Source of the DNA: JACCTH01 sp050741915 | GTDB taxonomy: Bacteria > Actinomycetota > Acidimicrobiia > Spongiisociales > ZC4RG35 | Length of the DNA stretch: 64,000 nt | Assembly: GCA_050741915.1 (NCBI GenBank) | Contig: JBOGEX010000110.1 | Span: forward strand, 1-64,000 | Reading direction: 5' to 3' | Shown: one piece after another, positions 18,343 through 27,360 of the stretch | Layout: the number at the start of each line of letters is the position of its first letter | Numbering within the stretch: the stretch's first letter is position 1 | The notes under the pieces: generated by a model | What the model saw: the letters and a program-made list of their open reading frames with translations, nothing else | Told to the model about the DNA's origin: nothing | Databases searched by the model: none | Made by a program: the position numbers and the translations under genes

Positions 18343-19533
18343 TCAGCGCCGGATCGCTCTCCAGGGGAGGTCCTTATCGATCCGGGGCTCGCCGGGAAGG
18401 CCGAGTACCCGTTCTCCCAGGATGTTCTTCATGATTTCGGAGGTGCCCCCTTCGATCGAATTGGCCCGAGCCCGGAGGAAGCCTCGCTGGCGGGCAACCC
18501 TGCCCAGCCCGGCGGCTCCGGGGCGAACGAATGGATAGCCGCCAGGAAGCAGCATTCCTTCTGCCCCCAGCAAGTCGACAGTGAAGTTGGTGATCTTCTT
18601 GTTGAGCTCGGCCCAGTGGAGTTTCGAGGTGGAACCCTCTGGTCCGGGTGTTCCCTTTTGCAAGAGGTCGCTGGCGCGACTGCCGGTGAGGCGTGCGACC
18701 TCGGCCTCCACCCAGAGCTTCATGAGCTCGTCGCGGAGATACTCGTCGTCGAGTTGGCGTTCGTGCCAGACCTCGACCGCCTCGGCAATCGCTCCTCCCC
18801 CCCGAGGCAGGGCCGTGAGCCCGATGGCCACCCGCTCGTTCATGAGCGTCGTCAACGCCACCCGCCAACCGTCGCCCACGTCCCCCAGCCGGAAGGCATC
18901 GGGCACCCGGGCGTCGGTGAAATAGATCTCGTTGAACTCGGCTTCGCCCGTGATCTGACGGAGGGGACGCACTTCGACGCCCGGCTGGTCCATGTCGACG
19001 ATGAAGTAGGTGATGCCCCGGTGCTTGGGGACGTCGGGATCGGTGCGGGCCACCAACATCACCCAGCGCGACGTATGAGCCAGAGTGGTCCAAACCTTTT
19101 GACCGTTGACCACCCACTCGTCGCCATCGCGCACTGCCCGGGTGGAGAGTCCGGCCACATCGGAACCGGCGCCCGGCTCGGAGAAGCCCTGACACCAGAT
19201 CTCGGTGGCCACAAAGAGCGGCCGTAGCCATCGCTGGCGTTGTTCCTCGGTCCCGTGGGTGACCACTGTCGGCGCTCCCATCCCGTAACCGATGACGTTG
19301 CGGGAGACGTTGTCGCGGCTTGCTCCCGCTTCGGTCAACCGGGCGTTGACCCGTCGCTGGAAAGACGGCGCCAGGCCGAGACCGCCGTCGCCTTCGGGAA
19401 AGTGGACCCACGCCAGGCCGGCATCGAACTGCTCGCCCCAGAACTCGACCTCGGGCGTGCGGTCGGGCGGGAAGTCGGCCAGCAGACGATGGACCGTCTC
19501 GTCAACCCGAGTTTCGGCGGAGATGGCGGTCAC
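18343..19533 (-). CDS. Acyl-CoA dehydrogenase
   Basis: I choose GTG 19533 (396 residues), because the frame further upstream crosses the hairpin repeat and because TAGGCT lies 7 bases before this GTG. Family motifs are QGFSEPGAGSDVAGL (about 115-129), the FAD/NAD-facing WVVNGQKVWTT (about 140-150), and the C-terminal RANSIEGGTSEIMKNILGERVLGLP. It oxidises acyl-CoA to enoyl-CoA with FAD. It is downstream of an SDR, FadD and a racemase-type gene, consistent with branched-chain or steroid-type acyl-CoA breakdown. Confidence 0.92.
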   Translation of the reverse strand: MTAISAETRVDETVHRLLADFPPDRTPEVEFWGEQFDAGLAWVHFPEGDGGLGLAPSFQRRVNARLTEAGASRDNVSRNVIGYGMGAPTVVTHGTEEQRQRWLRPLFVATEIWCQGFSEPGAGSDVAGLSTRAVRDGDEWVVNGQKVWTTLAHTSRWVMLVARTDPDVPKHRGITYFIVDMDQPGVEVRPLRQITGEAEFNEIYFTDARVPDAFRLGDVGDGWRVALTTLMNERVAIGLTALPRGGGAIAEAVEVWHERQLDDEYLRDELMKLWVEAEVARLTGSRASDLLQKGTPGPEGSTSKLHWAELNKKITNFTVDLLGAEGMLLPGGYPFVRPGAAGLGRVARQRGFLRARANSIEGGTSEIMKNILGERVLGLPGEPRIDKDLPWRAIRR

Positions 19534-19540
19534 ATCGCTC

Positions 19541-19546
19541 AGCCTA
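19541..19546 (-). promoter_or_regulatory. -10 box for acyl-CoA dehydrogenase (leaderless)
   Basis: TAGGCT on the minus strand, 7 bases before GTG 19533. Confidence 0.55.
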
Positions 19547-19551
19547 AATCC

Positions 19552-19600
19552 TTTCTCTGGGCTGCAACCGTCGTACAGCGACGGCAACAACCCTGGGTTT
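19552..19600. repeat. Dispersed hairpin element, copy A
   Basis: Core shared with 33428-33476: TTTCTnTGGGCTGCAACC, then a CCGTCG/CGACGG stem with a 5-nt variable loop, then CGGCAAnAACCCnGGGTTT. The copies differ mainly in the loop, as expected for a conserved hairpin. Both copies start 5 nt after the stop codon of a minus-strand gene (here the SDR), suggesting a 3'-end processing or termination role. Confidence 0.75.
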
Positions 19601-19605
19601 TCCGA

Positions 19606-20517
19606 TCAGACGCCAGAAAGGTGGCGGCCGATGATCATGATCTCCTCATTGGCCGAGAGCGGTATCTCATAGCTGGAGATGTCACGGATCTCGTCGATGT
19701 GGGAGGCAACGTCTTCTACTGAAGGAACGACCTTCGAGCCGGCGAACCAACCGGAGTTAGTGCCGATGAAGATGCGACCAAAACGACCCCCGCCGGCGGT
19801 GAATATCTCGTGAGTGAACTGATTTGTCTCTGAACAGAGATAGACCACCATCGGCATCACCTGTTCGGGAGCGACCAACTCTGCCATCGACGCGAGGAAC
19901 TGCTCGGTCATTCGGGTACGGGCCACGGGAGCGATCACGTTCGAGAGAATTCCGTACTTGCTGCCCTCAATAGCGATCACATTCGAGAGCCCCACGAGAC
20001 CCGCCTTCGCCGCTCCGTAGTTGGTCTGACCGAAATTTCCGAAGATGCCGGCGTTGGAGGAGGTAAAGACGAAGCGGCCGTACTGCGCGTCCTTCATTGC
20101 TCGGAACGCCGGCAGGGAAACGTGGAAGGCTCCCAGCAGATGGGTGTCGATAACCCCATTGAGTTCTTCTATTCCTAGGTTGACGAAGCTCCGATCGCGC
20201 AAAATGCCGGCGTTGTTGATAACGATGTCGACCGACCCGAATTTATCGAGGGCGACAGAGACAATCGCCTCCCCGCCTTCAGGGGTACTGACGCTGTCAT
20301 AGCTCGCCACCGCTTCTCCTCCGCGGTCGATGATCTCCGCCACGACCGCGTCGGCCGCGCTCGGGCCCTGGCCGCTGCCGTCCACCGATCCGCCGAGATC
20401 GTTCACCACCACTTTCGCCCCCCGGCGGCCGAGTTCTCGGGCATAACTTCCACCGAGTCCACCCCCCGCTCCGGTGACGACCGCCACCCGGCCTTCGAAG
20501 GTGATCTCCTCGGTCAC
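19606..20517 (-). CDS. Short-chain dehydrogenase (3-hydroxyacyl-CoA type)
   Basis: GTG 20517 overlaps the stop of the SLH protease gene as GTGA, giving 303 residues. The cofactor motif TGAGGGLGGSYA (about 16-27), NNAG (about 92-95) and the catalytic Ser/Tyr/Lys in TSSNAG and TNYGAAKAG are present. The NDLGG strand and the overall length match the dehydrogenase domain of peroxisomal multifunctional enzyme type 2-like SDRs, which oxidise 3-hydroxyacyl-CoA with NAD. It is placed with acyl-CoA genes. The open frame extends 152 codons further upstream, but those overlap the protease gene and are not protein-like. Confidence 0.88.
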   Translation of the reverse strand: MTEEITFEGRVAVVTGAGGGLGGSYARELGRRGAKVVVNDLGGSVDGSGQGPSAADAVVAEIIDRGGEAVASYDSVSTPEGGEAIVSVALDKFGSVDIVINNAGILRDRSFVNLGIEELNGVIDTHLLGAFHVSLPAFRAMKDAQYGRFVFTSSNAGIFGNFGQTNYGAAKAGLVGLSNVIAIEGSKYGILSNVIAPVARTRMTEQFLASMAELVAPEQVMPMVVYLCSETNQFTHEIFTAGGGRFGRIFIGTNSGWFAGSKVVPSVEDVASHIDEIRDISSYEIPLSANEEIMIIGRHLSGV

Positions 20518-22211
20518 TGCAAGGCCCGGGCCAAGAACGTCGCCATCTGATCGCGCTTGACCGCGTCGAAGGGGCAGTAGCGGGCGGGATCGGTAGCGCA
20601 GCCGGTGGTCACCCCCGCTCCCCTGATCGCCTCGACGGCCGCCGCATACCACTGGTCGGGAGTCACATCGGTAAAGGCCGTGCTCCCGGCGCCGACTGGG
20701 AGGGCGAATGCCCGAGCGAGGAAAACGGCCATCTCCGCTCGGCTCACCAAGAGATTGGGTCCGTAGGTTCCGTTGCCCAGACCGGTGGTGATACCTAAGG
20801 CCGCCAGCGCTTCGACGTAGGGGGCGTACCAAATACCAGCAGGAACGTCGCTGAAGGTGCCGGTGAAGCCCGTCGCCGCCGGCTGGCCGATCGCGGTCAA
20901 TAGGAGCGCCGCCATCTCGGCCCGGGTGACATTGTTCGCCGGGCAGAAGCGGTCGACCGTTGGGGGATTGCAACCCCGGGTGATCCCAAGGTCGGCGATG
21001 AACGCAATGTTGGGCTCGTGAGGATTGCCGTTGTCATCAACAAAGCGCTCGTCCACACTGTTCCCGCTCAAGGTCAGTCGGAACCCGTCGCCGGTCCGGG
21101 CGTCGACACTGAAGTTGACACTTCGTACTACAAAGGTGGAGCCGACCCCGTGGACGTGGGCGATCCCCGCCGGGTCGGCTACTGCTGGCACCTGCATTGT
21201 GCGGCGATCCGCTCCCACACACTGCCCACCAAACTGGAAACCGCAAGCGGCCGGACTTTGGTCGATTCGATAAACCTCGACTCCTTCGGCCGGGAGTCCG
21301 GCGTCGGCGCCGATCCGGAGGCGAACACCGATGGTTTCGTATACCCCGGGCACCTCGGTCGGCAATACGATCAGTTGCAAGCCGGTGGTGGCGCTCAATG
21401 TGTAGGAGAACGAACCTCCGCGGTGGAAGATGAGTTCGGTGGGATCGAGCCAACCACTCGCGTAGCGATTGACGCCGATGGTCCCGATGTCGAGTGATTC
21501 TCGATCTCCACCGCTCATAACGTCCATGGGGTTGTCGTACTCGTAGACGATGGTGCCTTCGAAATCCACCAACCCTCCGAAAGAATGAGGCCAGAAGAGC
21601 GCATGCCCGATCTCGTGGGCGACCGTGCGCAGGGCAGGTGCCACGCCTCCGACGGTGGCGGCCGTTGATCCCCCCACGACCGCCAACCGGGCGTTCTGGG
21701 GGTAGGTCGTAGCGCACACCGAACCCGGGAAACAGGGCACTCCTCCGGTCGCATAGCCACCGGTGTAGTCGGCGTCGACAACGATGATCGCTCCCTTGGA
21801 ACCGCCGCTGCTTCCGTTCCGTACCAATGACTCACACTCGGATTGGAACCGAAAGGGCTGGTCGGGCCAGTCCGAAGGCTGCGATGCCACCACCGTTGCG
21901 GCCGCCACGAACCGGGGCGAGTAGTCGCCGGAGGAGATGGTTTCGAAGTAAGGGCGGATCGAAGAATTGAAGAGAGTGGCAGCAGCCGCGGGAGTTACCG
22001 CCACAGTCCCGTCAGGGACGTCGCAAACCCAAACCTCCCAATTGTCGGCGCCGCTCGAGTATGTACGCGTCTCGTCCCGATAAGCGATGAGATCGATGGG
22101 ATCCGACTGGTAGGGATCGGTGGTCTGGGCGACGGCTGGCAGCGCCAGCACAAGGCAGATGAAGACGGCGACGCCCAATCGAGTGTTGTTACGAGTCGAT
22201 GCTCTGGGCAT
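20514..22211 (-). CDS. Secreted metzincin-like metalloprotease with three SLH domains
   Basis: ATG 22211 follows AAAGGGGGG at good spacing and starts a clear Sec signal peptide (hydrophobic residues about 12-25, cleavage after AVAQ); 565 residues. The zinc site HEIGH at 199-203 with a third His at 209 has metzincin spacing, although the usual Gly between the second and third ligands is Phe. Three S-layer homology repeats occupy the C-terminal 170 residues (ITRGCN...VTRAEM, ITTGLGNGTYGPN...SRAEM, VTTGCATD...KRDQM), which would bind the cell-wall polymer. It sits unexpectedly inside an acyl-CoA operon. Confidence 0.82.
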   Translation of the reverse strand: MPRASTRNNTRLGVAVFICLVLALPAVAQTTDPYQSDPIDLIAYRDETRTYSSGADNWEVWVCDVPDGTVAVTPAAAATLFNSSIRPYFETISSGDYSPRFVAAATVVASQPSDWPDQPFRFQSECESLVRNGSSGGSKGAIIVVDADYTGGYATGGVPCFPGSVCATTYPQNARLAVVGGSTAATVGGVAPALRTVAHEIGHALFWPHSFGGLVDFEGTIVYEYDNPMDVMSGGDRESLDIGTIGVNRYASGWLDPTELIFHRGGSFSYTLSATTGLQLIVLPTEVPGVYETIGVRLRIGADAGLPAEGVEVYRIDQSPAACGFQFGGQCVGADRRTMQVPAVADPAGIAHVHGVGSTFVVRSVNFSVDARTGDGFRLTLSGNSVDERFVDDNGNPHEPNIAFIADLGITRGCNPPTVDRFCPANNVTRAEMAALLLTAIGQPAATGFTGTFSDVPAGIWYAPYVEALAALGITTGLGNGTYGPNLLVSRAEMAVFLARAFALPVGAGSTAFTDVTPDQWYAAAVEAIRGAGVTTGCATDPARYCPFDAVKRDQMATFLARALQ

Positions 22212-22221
22212 CGGCCCCCCT

Positions 22222-24066
22222 TTAAGAATACATCTCCTCGATGTCGCTCCGGTACTTGTCGAGGACGACATTGCGCTTCAGCTTCAGCGATGGCGTGATC
22301 TCGCCAGAGTCGGGAGACCACATGTCGGGAACGATGGTGAACTTCTTCACCTGTTCCACCCTGGCCACCTCCTGGTTGGCCGAATCCATCGCGGTTTGCA
22401 GCTCGATCCGCACTTCCGGCAGCCGGCTGAACGACGCCAGGTCGGTGAAGGTCATACCGTTCTTCGCCGCCCACAAAGGAGCTTCCTCCGGGTCGAGGGC
22501 GATAATCATCGACATGAACGGCTTGCTATCGCCGACCATGCATGCCTGCGAAACCAAAGGGTGGTTCTTCAATGCCGTTTCCAGCTTTGCCGGAGCGATG
22601 TTCTTCCCGGCAGCATTGATGATGATGTCCTTCTTCCGTCCGATGATATGGAGATATCCATCCTCGTCGAATCGTCCGAGGTCCCCGGAGTGGAGGAAAC
22701 CCTGTGAGTCAAAGGTCTCCGTTGTCTCTTCGGGCATTTGGTAGTAACCGCCGGTAACGACACCTCCCCCCATCAAGATCTCGCCATCCTCTGCCAGCAT
22801 GATCTCGACTCCGGGAAGCGGCCGGCCGACGCTCCCTATCCGTTCCTGCCCGGGGAGGTTGGTCGTCGCCGGCCCGGTCGACTCGCTCATGCCGTACAGT
22901 TCGAAAAGTGGAACGCCGATCCCGCGGAAGAAATAGATGAGGTCGGCGCTGATCGGGGCCGCGGCTGTGATCGCTAGTTCGAGGCCGTCCATTCCCAGAC
23001 CGTGGCGAACCTTCGAGTAGATCAAACGTTCGAAGAGGACATGCTTCAACCGATCGACGACCCCGATCGACTTACCGCTTTGGACCCGTCGCACCATCTC
23101 GGCTCCATGGACCGCGGCGCTGCGAATCAATTTCTCGCGCTTGGGATCCTCGGCGAAGCGGGCGTCGAGCCGGTTGTGGAATTTCTCCCAGACCCGAGGC
23201 ACCGCCACGAACAAGGTCGGGCGTGCTTTCTGCACATACTCGAGAACCATGCCGATGTCGGGGCAGTACCAGACCTCGCCTGCCAGGTAGACGCCGAGGT
23301 AATGGGTCGACATCCGCTCGGCGATGTGAGCGAGGGGAAGGTATGACACCATGCGCGGGTTGTCGCCCAAATCGGCTCCGATACGAAGACACTCAGCCGT
23401 CCACACGACATTGCGATGGCTGATCATGACGCCTTTGGGGACGCCAGTGGTACCGGAGGTGTAGATCAGGGTGGCGAGGCCGTCGGGACGAGCGGCTCCG
23501 GCTGATCGTGCGACCAGTTCGGGGTCAGCCGCCAGTGCTTGCCTGCCCCTCTCGAGCAGGTCGTCCCATGAGAGCACCCACTCCGAGGTCTCGTAGTTCT
23601 CGGCTCCCTCCATCAGAATCACGTGCTGGAGGGCGGGGAGGTGGGAACGGATTGCCTCCCACCGTTTCATGAAACCGAGGTCCTCAAGAATCGCCACTTT
23701 CGCCCCGCAATTGGCAGCGACGTATTTGATCTGATTCTGCGCCAGCGTCGAGTAGATGGTCACGCCCGAGGCGCCGGCGTGAATGGCGCCAAGATCGGCG
23801 ATGACGTGCTCGGGGCGGTTGCCGGCCATGATGGCGACGAAGTCATCGGGCTTGATGCCGAGGGAGAGAAGACCGGCGGCGGCCTCATGGACGACGCTGC
23901 GGTATTGCTCCCAGGTCAGGTGCCGCCAGAGGTCGCCTTCCTTCCAATGAATAGCTGCCTTGTCGCCATAGGTCTCGGCGTTGCGCTCGAAAAGGGTGAT
24001 CAGAGTTTTGCCTTCGACCGCGGAGTCGATGGCGGCTGCTTCGGCGGCGGTATTTCTCGGACCCAT
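22222..24066 (-). CDS. fadD: Long-chain acyl-CoA synthetase (FadD/FAA1 type)
   Basis: The 614-residue protein has the AMP-binding P-loop TLIYTSGTTGVPKGVMISH (about 195-213) and the LFELYGMSESTG adenylate motif. It also has the C-terminal GDLGRFDEDGYLHIIGRKKDIII hinge and the catalytic Lys region near the end. It activates fatty acids with ATP and CoA. ATG 24066 shares one base with the stop of the preceding racemase gene (TGATG) behind GGAGG, so it is translationally coupled. Confidence 0.92.
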   Translation of the reverse strand: MGPRNTAAEAAAIDSAVEGKTLITLFERNAETYGDKAAIHWKEGDLWRHLTWEQYRSVVHEAAAGLLSLGIKPDDFVAIMAGNRPEHVIADLGAIHAGASGVTIYSTLAQNQIKYVAANCGAKVAILEDLGFMKRWEAIRSHLPALQHVILMEGAENYETSEWVLSWDDLLERGRQALAADPELVARSAGAARPDGLATLIYTSGTTGVPKGVMISHRNVVWTAECLRIGADLGDNPRMVSYLPLAHIAERMSTHYLGVYLAGEVWYCPDIGMVLEYVQKARPTLFVAVPRVWEKFHNRLDARFAEDPKREKLIRSAAVHGAEMVRRVQSGKSIGVVDRLKHVLFERLIYSKVRHGLGMDGLELAITAAAPISADLIYFFRGIGVPLFELYGMSESTGPATTNLPGQERIGSVGRPLPGVEIMLAEDGEILMGGGVVTGGYYQMPEETTETFDSQGFLHSGDLGRFDEDGYLHIIGRKKDIIINAAGKNIAPAKLETALKNHPLVSQACMVGDSKPFMSMIIALDPEEAPLWAAKNGMTFTDLASFSRLPEVRIELQTAMDSANQEVARVEQVKKFTIVPDMWSPDSGEITPSLKLKRNVVLDKYRSDIEEMYS

Positions 24067-25205
24067 CAATCCTCCGTGGCGGCTCGGTGCGAAAGGAGCA
24101 TAACGATGGAGTCCTCGTCGTAGCCAAGTTCGGCCAGGATGGCGGGGCCTTCGGACCCGGGCCTGGTGGGTGAACGGGGTTGGTCGAGAGGCGTGCGGGA
24201 GAACCGGGGAGCCGGGGCAGCCTGGGCGATTCCTGCAACCTCGATCATGACCTCGCGACTCTTGAGATGGGGATCACTGGCCGCCTCCGACCACGTCAGT
24301 ACGGGGGTCACGCAAGAATCGGCGGAGGCAAATACCTGTTCCCAGTGGTCGCGGCTCTCTCTCGCCAGCGCGGTGCCGATGGCCTGGGCGAGGACCGGCC
24401 AGCCGTTGCGGTCGTACTGGGCGGGCAAGGCGGCCTCGTCGAGGTCGAGTCCCTTGAGCAGCTCGCTGAAAAACTGAGGCTCGAGGGCGCCGACAGCGAT
24501 CTCTTTGCCATCGGCGGTGGGGTAGGTGCGGTAGAAGGGAGCGCCCCCGTCGAGCAGGTTCGCTTCTCGTTGCTCCGTCCAGGTACCGCTGGCGATGGCG
24601 CCGTGAACCAATGAGGCCAGGAGGGCCACCCCGTCGACCATGGCCGCATCGACGACCTGGCCTGGCGAGCCGCGGTTGACGGCGGCCAGCGCGCTCAGCA
24701 CTCCCACGAGCAGCAGCATCGCCCCCCCGCCATAGTCGCCGATCAAGTTGAGAGGTGGCACGGAGCGCTCTGCCGGACCAATGGCGGCGAGGACGCCAGT
24801 GAGCGACAGGTAGTTGAGGTCGTGACCGGCGGACGAAGCCCGGAGCCCAACCTGGCCCCATCCGGTCATTCGCCCGTAGACCAGTCCGGGGTTTCTATGC
24901 AGGCAGACGTCCGGTCCGAGTCCCAACCTCTCCATCACCCCGGGGCGAAAGCCCTCGATCAGGACCTGGGCGCTGGCGATCGCTCGCAACGCCACTTCGA
25001 CCCCCTCCGGCTGCTTGAGATCGAGGGCGATGCTGCGCCGGCTCCTTTTGGTGGGATCCTTCGGGAAGAACAGGTCGAGCGGCGAGGGAAGGCTCCGATC
25101 GATCCGGATGACATCGGCACCAAGGTCGGCCAGCATCATCCCCGCCCACGGCACCGGCCCGATCCCGGCCATCTCGATAACACGTACTCCCGCCAACGGA
25201 CCCAC
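24066..25205 (-). CDS. CaiB/BaiF CoA-transferase family, alpha-methylacyl-CoA racemase-like
   Basis: The 379-residue protein starts at GTG 25205. It shows the class III CoA-transferase N-terminus GVRVIEMAGIGPVPWAGMML and the GADVIRIDR strand. The AGHDLNYLSLTG segment (about 125-136) carries the catalytic Asp region of alpha-methylacyl-CoA racemase. With FadD, ACAD and SDR this fits breakdown of methyl-branched acids or sterol side chains. It is the first gene of the minus operon, directly behind the 52-nt palindrome. Confidence 0.87.
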   Translation of the reverse strand: MGPLAGVRVIEMAGIGPVPWAGMMLADLGADVIRIDRSLPSPLDLFFPKDPTKRSRRSIALDLKQPEGVEVALRAIASAQVLIEGFRPGVMERLGLGPDVCLHRNPGLVYGRMTGWGQVGLRASSAGHDLNYLSLTGVLAAIGPAERSVPPLNLIGDYGGGAMLLLVGVLSALAAVNRGSPGQVVDAAMVDGVALLASLVHGAIASGTWTEQREANLLDGGAPFYRTYPTADGKEIAVGALEPQFFSELLKGLDLDEAALPAQYDRNGWPVLAQAIGTALARESRDHWEQVFASADSCVTPVLTWSEAASDPHLKSREVMIEVAGIAQAAPAPRFSRTPLDQPRSPTRPGSEGPAILAELGYDEDSIVMLLSHRAATED

Positions 25206-25210
25206 CTTCC

Positions 25211-25262
25211 CATTCTTGCGTAACTCTCGTCACGTCTACGTGACGAGGGTTACGCAAGAATG
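25211..25262. promoter_or_regulatory. 52-nt near-perfect palindrome between divergent genes
   Basis: Arms 25211-25235 and 25238-25262 match at 24 of 25 positions around a 2-nt centre. Each arm ends in CATTCTTGCGTAAC or its complement, and each end lies 5 nt from a start codon. An AAGAAT box lies exactly 6 nt before GTG 25205 on the minus strand and 6 nt before ATG 25268 on the plus strand. The element therefore looks like a symmetric bidirectional promoter or operator. Confidence 0.8.
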
Positions 25263-25267
25263 AAGAA

Positions 25268-25873
25268 ATGAAAAAAGGCATCACTGTCAGCGCAACCGGG
25301 GAGGTGCTAGTCAAGCCCGACCAAGCGATCATCAGTCTGGCTGCCAGCGCCGTCCGGGCCGAAGCCGCTTCGGCGATGACGGAGGTCTCCCGCCGGGTCG
25401 AAGCGCTGCTGGCGGCGATGAGCGGGGCCGGAATCGACCAACGCGACGTGCAGACCACCGACCTCAGCCTTTGGCCGCAAACCGATCGCAGCGGCACCCC
25501 GATTGGATATCGGGCCCACAACGGGGTGCGGATCTTTCTATCCGATGTTTCTCGAACCGGCGAGGTCGTCGCGTCCGGTCTGGCAGCTTTAGGCGAGGGG
25601 GCGGAAATCGGTGGGGTGAGCTTTGGACGTCGGGACGTCGACGACGCCGAAACGGAGGCTCGGGCAGTCGCCTGGCAGAAAGCAACAACCAAGGCCCGGC
25701 AACTCGGCAATCAGGCCGGCCTCACGCTTGGGCGCCCGCTCTCGATCGAAGAATCCACTGTGTCCGGGATGCTGCGGCCGATGGCCCGCCTGATGGCCGA
25801 AGCCGTTCCGGTGGAAGCCGGCAGCACCACGGTGACCGTCACTCTCGTCGTTCGCTTCGCCCTTGTCGGGTGA
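25268..25873 (+). CDS. SIMPL domain (DUF541) protein
   Basis: The 201-residue protein has the SIMPL fold pattern: TVSATGEVLVKPDQAIISL at the N-terminus, the GYRAHNGVRIFLSDV strand, AEIGGVSFG, and the repeated C-terminal beta strand VTVTLVVRFAL. Unlike most relatives it has no signal peptide or membrane helix, so it seems cytoplasmic. Function is unknown; relatives are linked to oxidative stress or membrane biology. It overlaps malQ by GTGA, so the three-gene SIMPL-malQ-tam unit is likely read from the palindromic promoter. Confidence 0.8.
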   Translation: MKKGITVSATGEVLVKPDQAIISLAASAVRAEAASAMTEVSRRVEALLAAMSGAGIDQRDVQTTDLSLWPQTDRSGTPIGYRAHNGVRIFLSDVSRTGEVVASGLAALGEGAEIGGVSFGRRDVDDAETEARAVAWQKATTKARQLGNQAGLTLGRPLSIEESTVSGMLRPMARLMAEAVPVEAGSTTVTVTLVVRFALVG

Positions 25874-27360
25874 TTACCCGTCACAGCGGAGTCCTGGCTC
25901 ATGTCAGCTCGCTCCCCTCGTCCCAGGGGATCGGGACCACCGGTGAGCCCGCTCGACAGTTTGGGAAGGCACTCGCCGATGCCGGCCAACGGTATTGGCA
26001 AATGCTCCCGGTAGGACCGACTGGATATCAAGATTCGCCCTACCAGTCTCCATCCACCAACGCCGGTAATCCTCTCCTTATCGACCTCGAGGACCTCGTC
26101 GCCGAAAACTGGCTGCGACCAGGCGAAATCCGACCACTAGGAGGCCTGTACCGAGGCCGGGTCGACTTTGGAGCCCTGATTCCTCGCAAGCGACAGCTAC
26201 TGATCAAGGCTGCCAAGCGTTTCCTCCGCTCCGATCCCGGTCCCGAGTACGAGAACTTTTGCCGAACCCCGTGGCTCGACGAATTCGCCACGTTCTCAGC
26301 CCTAAAGCAGTCCTTCGATGATCGGCCGTGGGTCGAGTGGCCCCGTGGTCTCGCCCTCCGCCAACCGGCGGCCTTGCAAAAGGCGAAGCAACGATTGGCA
26401 GGGCCGATCGAAGTGGAGCGAGCGATCCAGTTTTTCTTCCAGCGACAGTGGGATGCTTTGCACGACTTCACCTCGCGGCTCGGCATCGAGCTGATCGGCG
26501 ATCTCCCGATCTTCGTTGCGCACGACTCAGTGGATGTTTGGTCACGCCCCGACCTCTTTCACCTCGGCGCCGACGGACGCCCGACCCTGGTCGCCGGAGT
26601 TCCACCCGATTACTTCTCGAGCACCGGCCAGAGGTGGGGGAACCCGCTTTACCGGTGGGATCGGCATCGGGATGAGGACTACCGGTGGTGGGCGGATCGC
26701 CTGGGGGCGGCTTTCGCTCGTTTCGGCTTGCTTCGCATCGATCATTTCCGAGGCTTCTCGGCTTACTGGGAGATTCCGGCGTCGGAGCCCACCGCCGTCA
26801 ACGGCCGTTGGGTGGAGGGCCCGGGAGCCGACATCTTCAGCGAGCTTGCCTCCGACCCTCTACCGATCATCGCCGAGGACCTGGGGATCATCACTCCCGA
26901 GGTCACCGCCCTTCGTCAGCATTTCGGGTTCCCCGGAATGAGGGTCGCACAATTCGGCTTCGACGCCGAAGCCGATGCCTCGCTTCACCATCCGCACAAC
27001 TATCCCCTCGACGTCGTCGCCTATACCGGCACCCACGACAACGACACTGCCATCGGTTGGTTCTGGGGCGACAACGAACGCCACGACCGTCGGCGCCTCA
27101 ACCTCAATCGCCGCCGTCTGCTGCAGACCACGAAGACGAGAGGCGATGAGATCAACTGGGAGATGATCGATCTGGTCTTCGAATCGAAGGCCTCGACGGC
27201 AATCGTCCCCGTTCAGGATTTGTTTGGACTTGGTTCGGAAGCTCGGATGAACACTCCTGGCAAAGAGGAGGGCAACTGGACGTGGAGAATGTCGGCAGCC
27301 CTTCCCGGCGGTTTGGTCGATCGATTGGCTCGTGCCACCGAGGGCAGCGATCGCACGTGA
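25870..27360 (+). CDS. malQ: 4-alpha-glucanotransferase
   Basis: GTG 25870 within the SIMPL stop gives 496 residues, the normal GH77 length. Motifs are HVSSLPSSQGIGTTG (about 10-24), the nucleophile Asp in LLRIDHFRGFSAYWEIP (about 285-301), the acid/base Glu in IIAEDLGIITPEV (about 333-345), and the transition-state Asp in YTGTHDNDTAIGW. It moves glucan segments between maltodextrins in glycogen or maltose metabolism, in the cytoplasm. It is coupled to the next gene by another GTGA. Confidence 0.95.
   Translation: MITRHSGVLAHVSSLPSSQGIGTTGEPARQFGKALADAGQRYWQMLPVGPTGYQDSPYQSPSTNAGNPLLIDLEDLVAENWLRPGEIRPLGGLYRGRVDFGALIPRKRQLLIKAAKRFLRSDPGPEYENFCRTPWLDEFATFSALKQSFDDRPWVEWPRGLALRQPAALQKAKQRLAGPIEVERAIQFFFQRQWDALHDFTSRLGIELIGDLPIFVAHDSVDVWSRPDLFHLGADGRPTLVAGVPPDYFSSTGQRWGNPLYRWDRHRDEDYRWWADRLGAAFARFGLLRIDHFRGFSAYWEIPASEPTAVNGRWVEGPGADIFSELASDPLPIIAEDLGIITPEVTALRQHFGFPGMRVAQFGFDAEADASLHHPHNYPLDVVAYTGTHDNDTAIGWFWGDNERHDRRRLNLNRRRLLQTTKTRGDEINWEMIDLVFESKASTAIVPVQDLFGLGSEARMNTPGKEEGNWTWRMSAALPGGLVDRLARATEGSDRT

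Noticed and set aside
19601..19621. Terminal inverted repeat (CTTTCT/AGAAAG) making hairpin copy A a transposon-like element
   Set aside because: The right half falls inside the SDR coding end and is not shared with copy B in position, so it is probably chance.
20518..20973. 152-codon upstream extension of the SDR gene
   Set aside because: It is antisense-free but overlaps the SLH coding region in another frame and reads as low-complexity Arg/Gly. GTG 20517 with GTGA coupling is the natural start.
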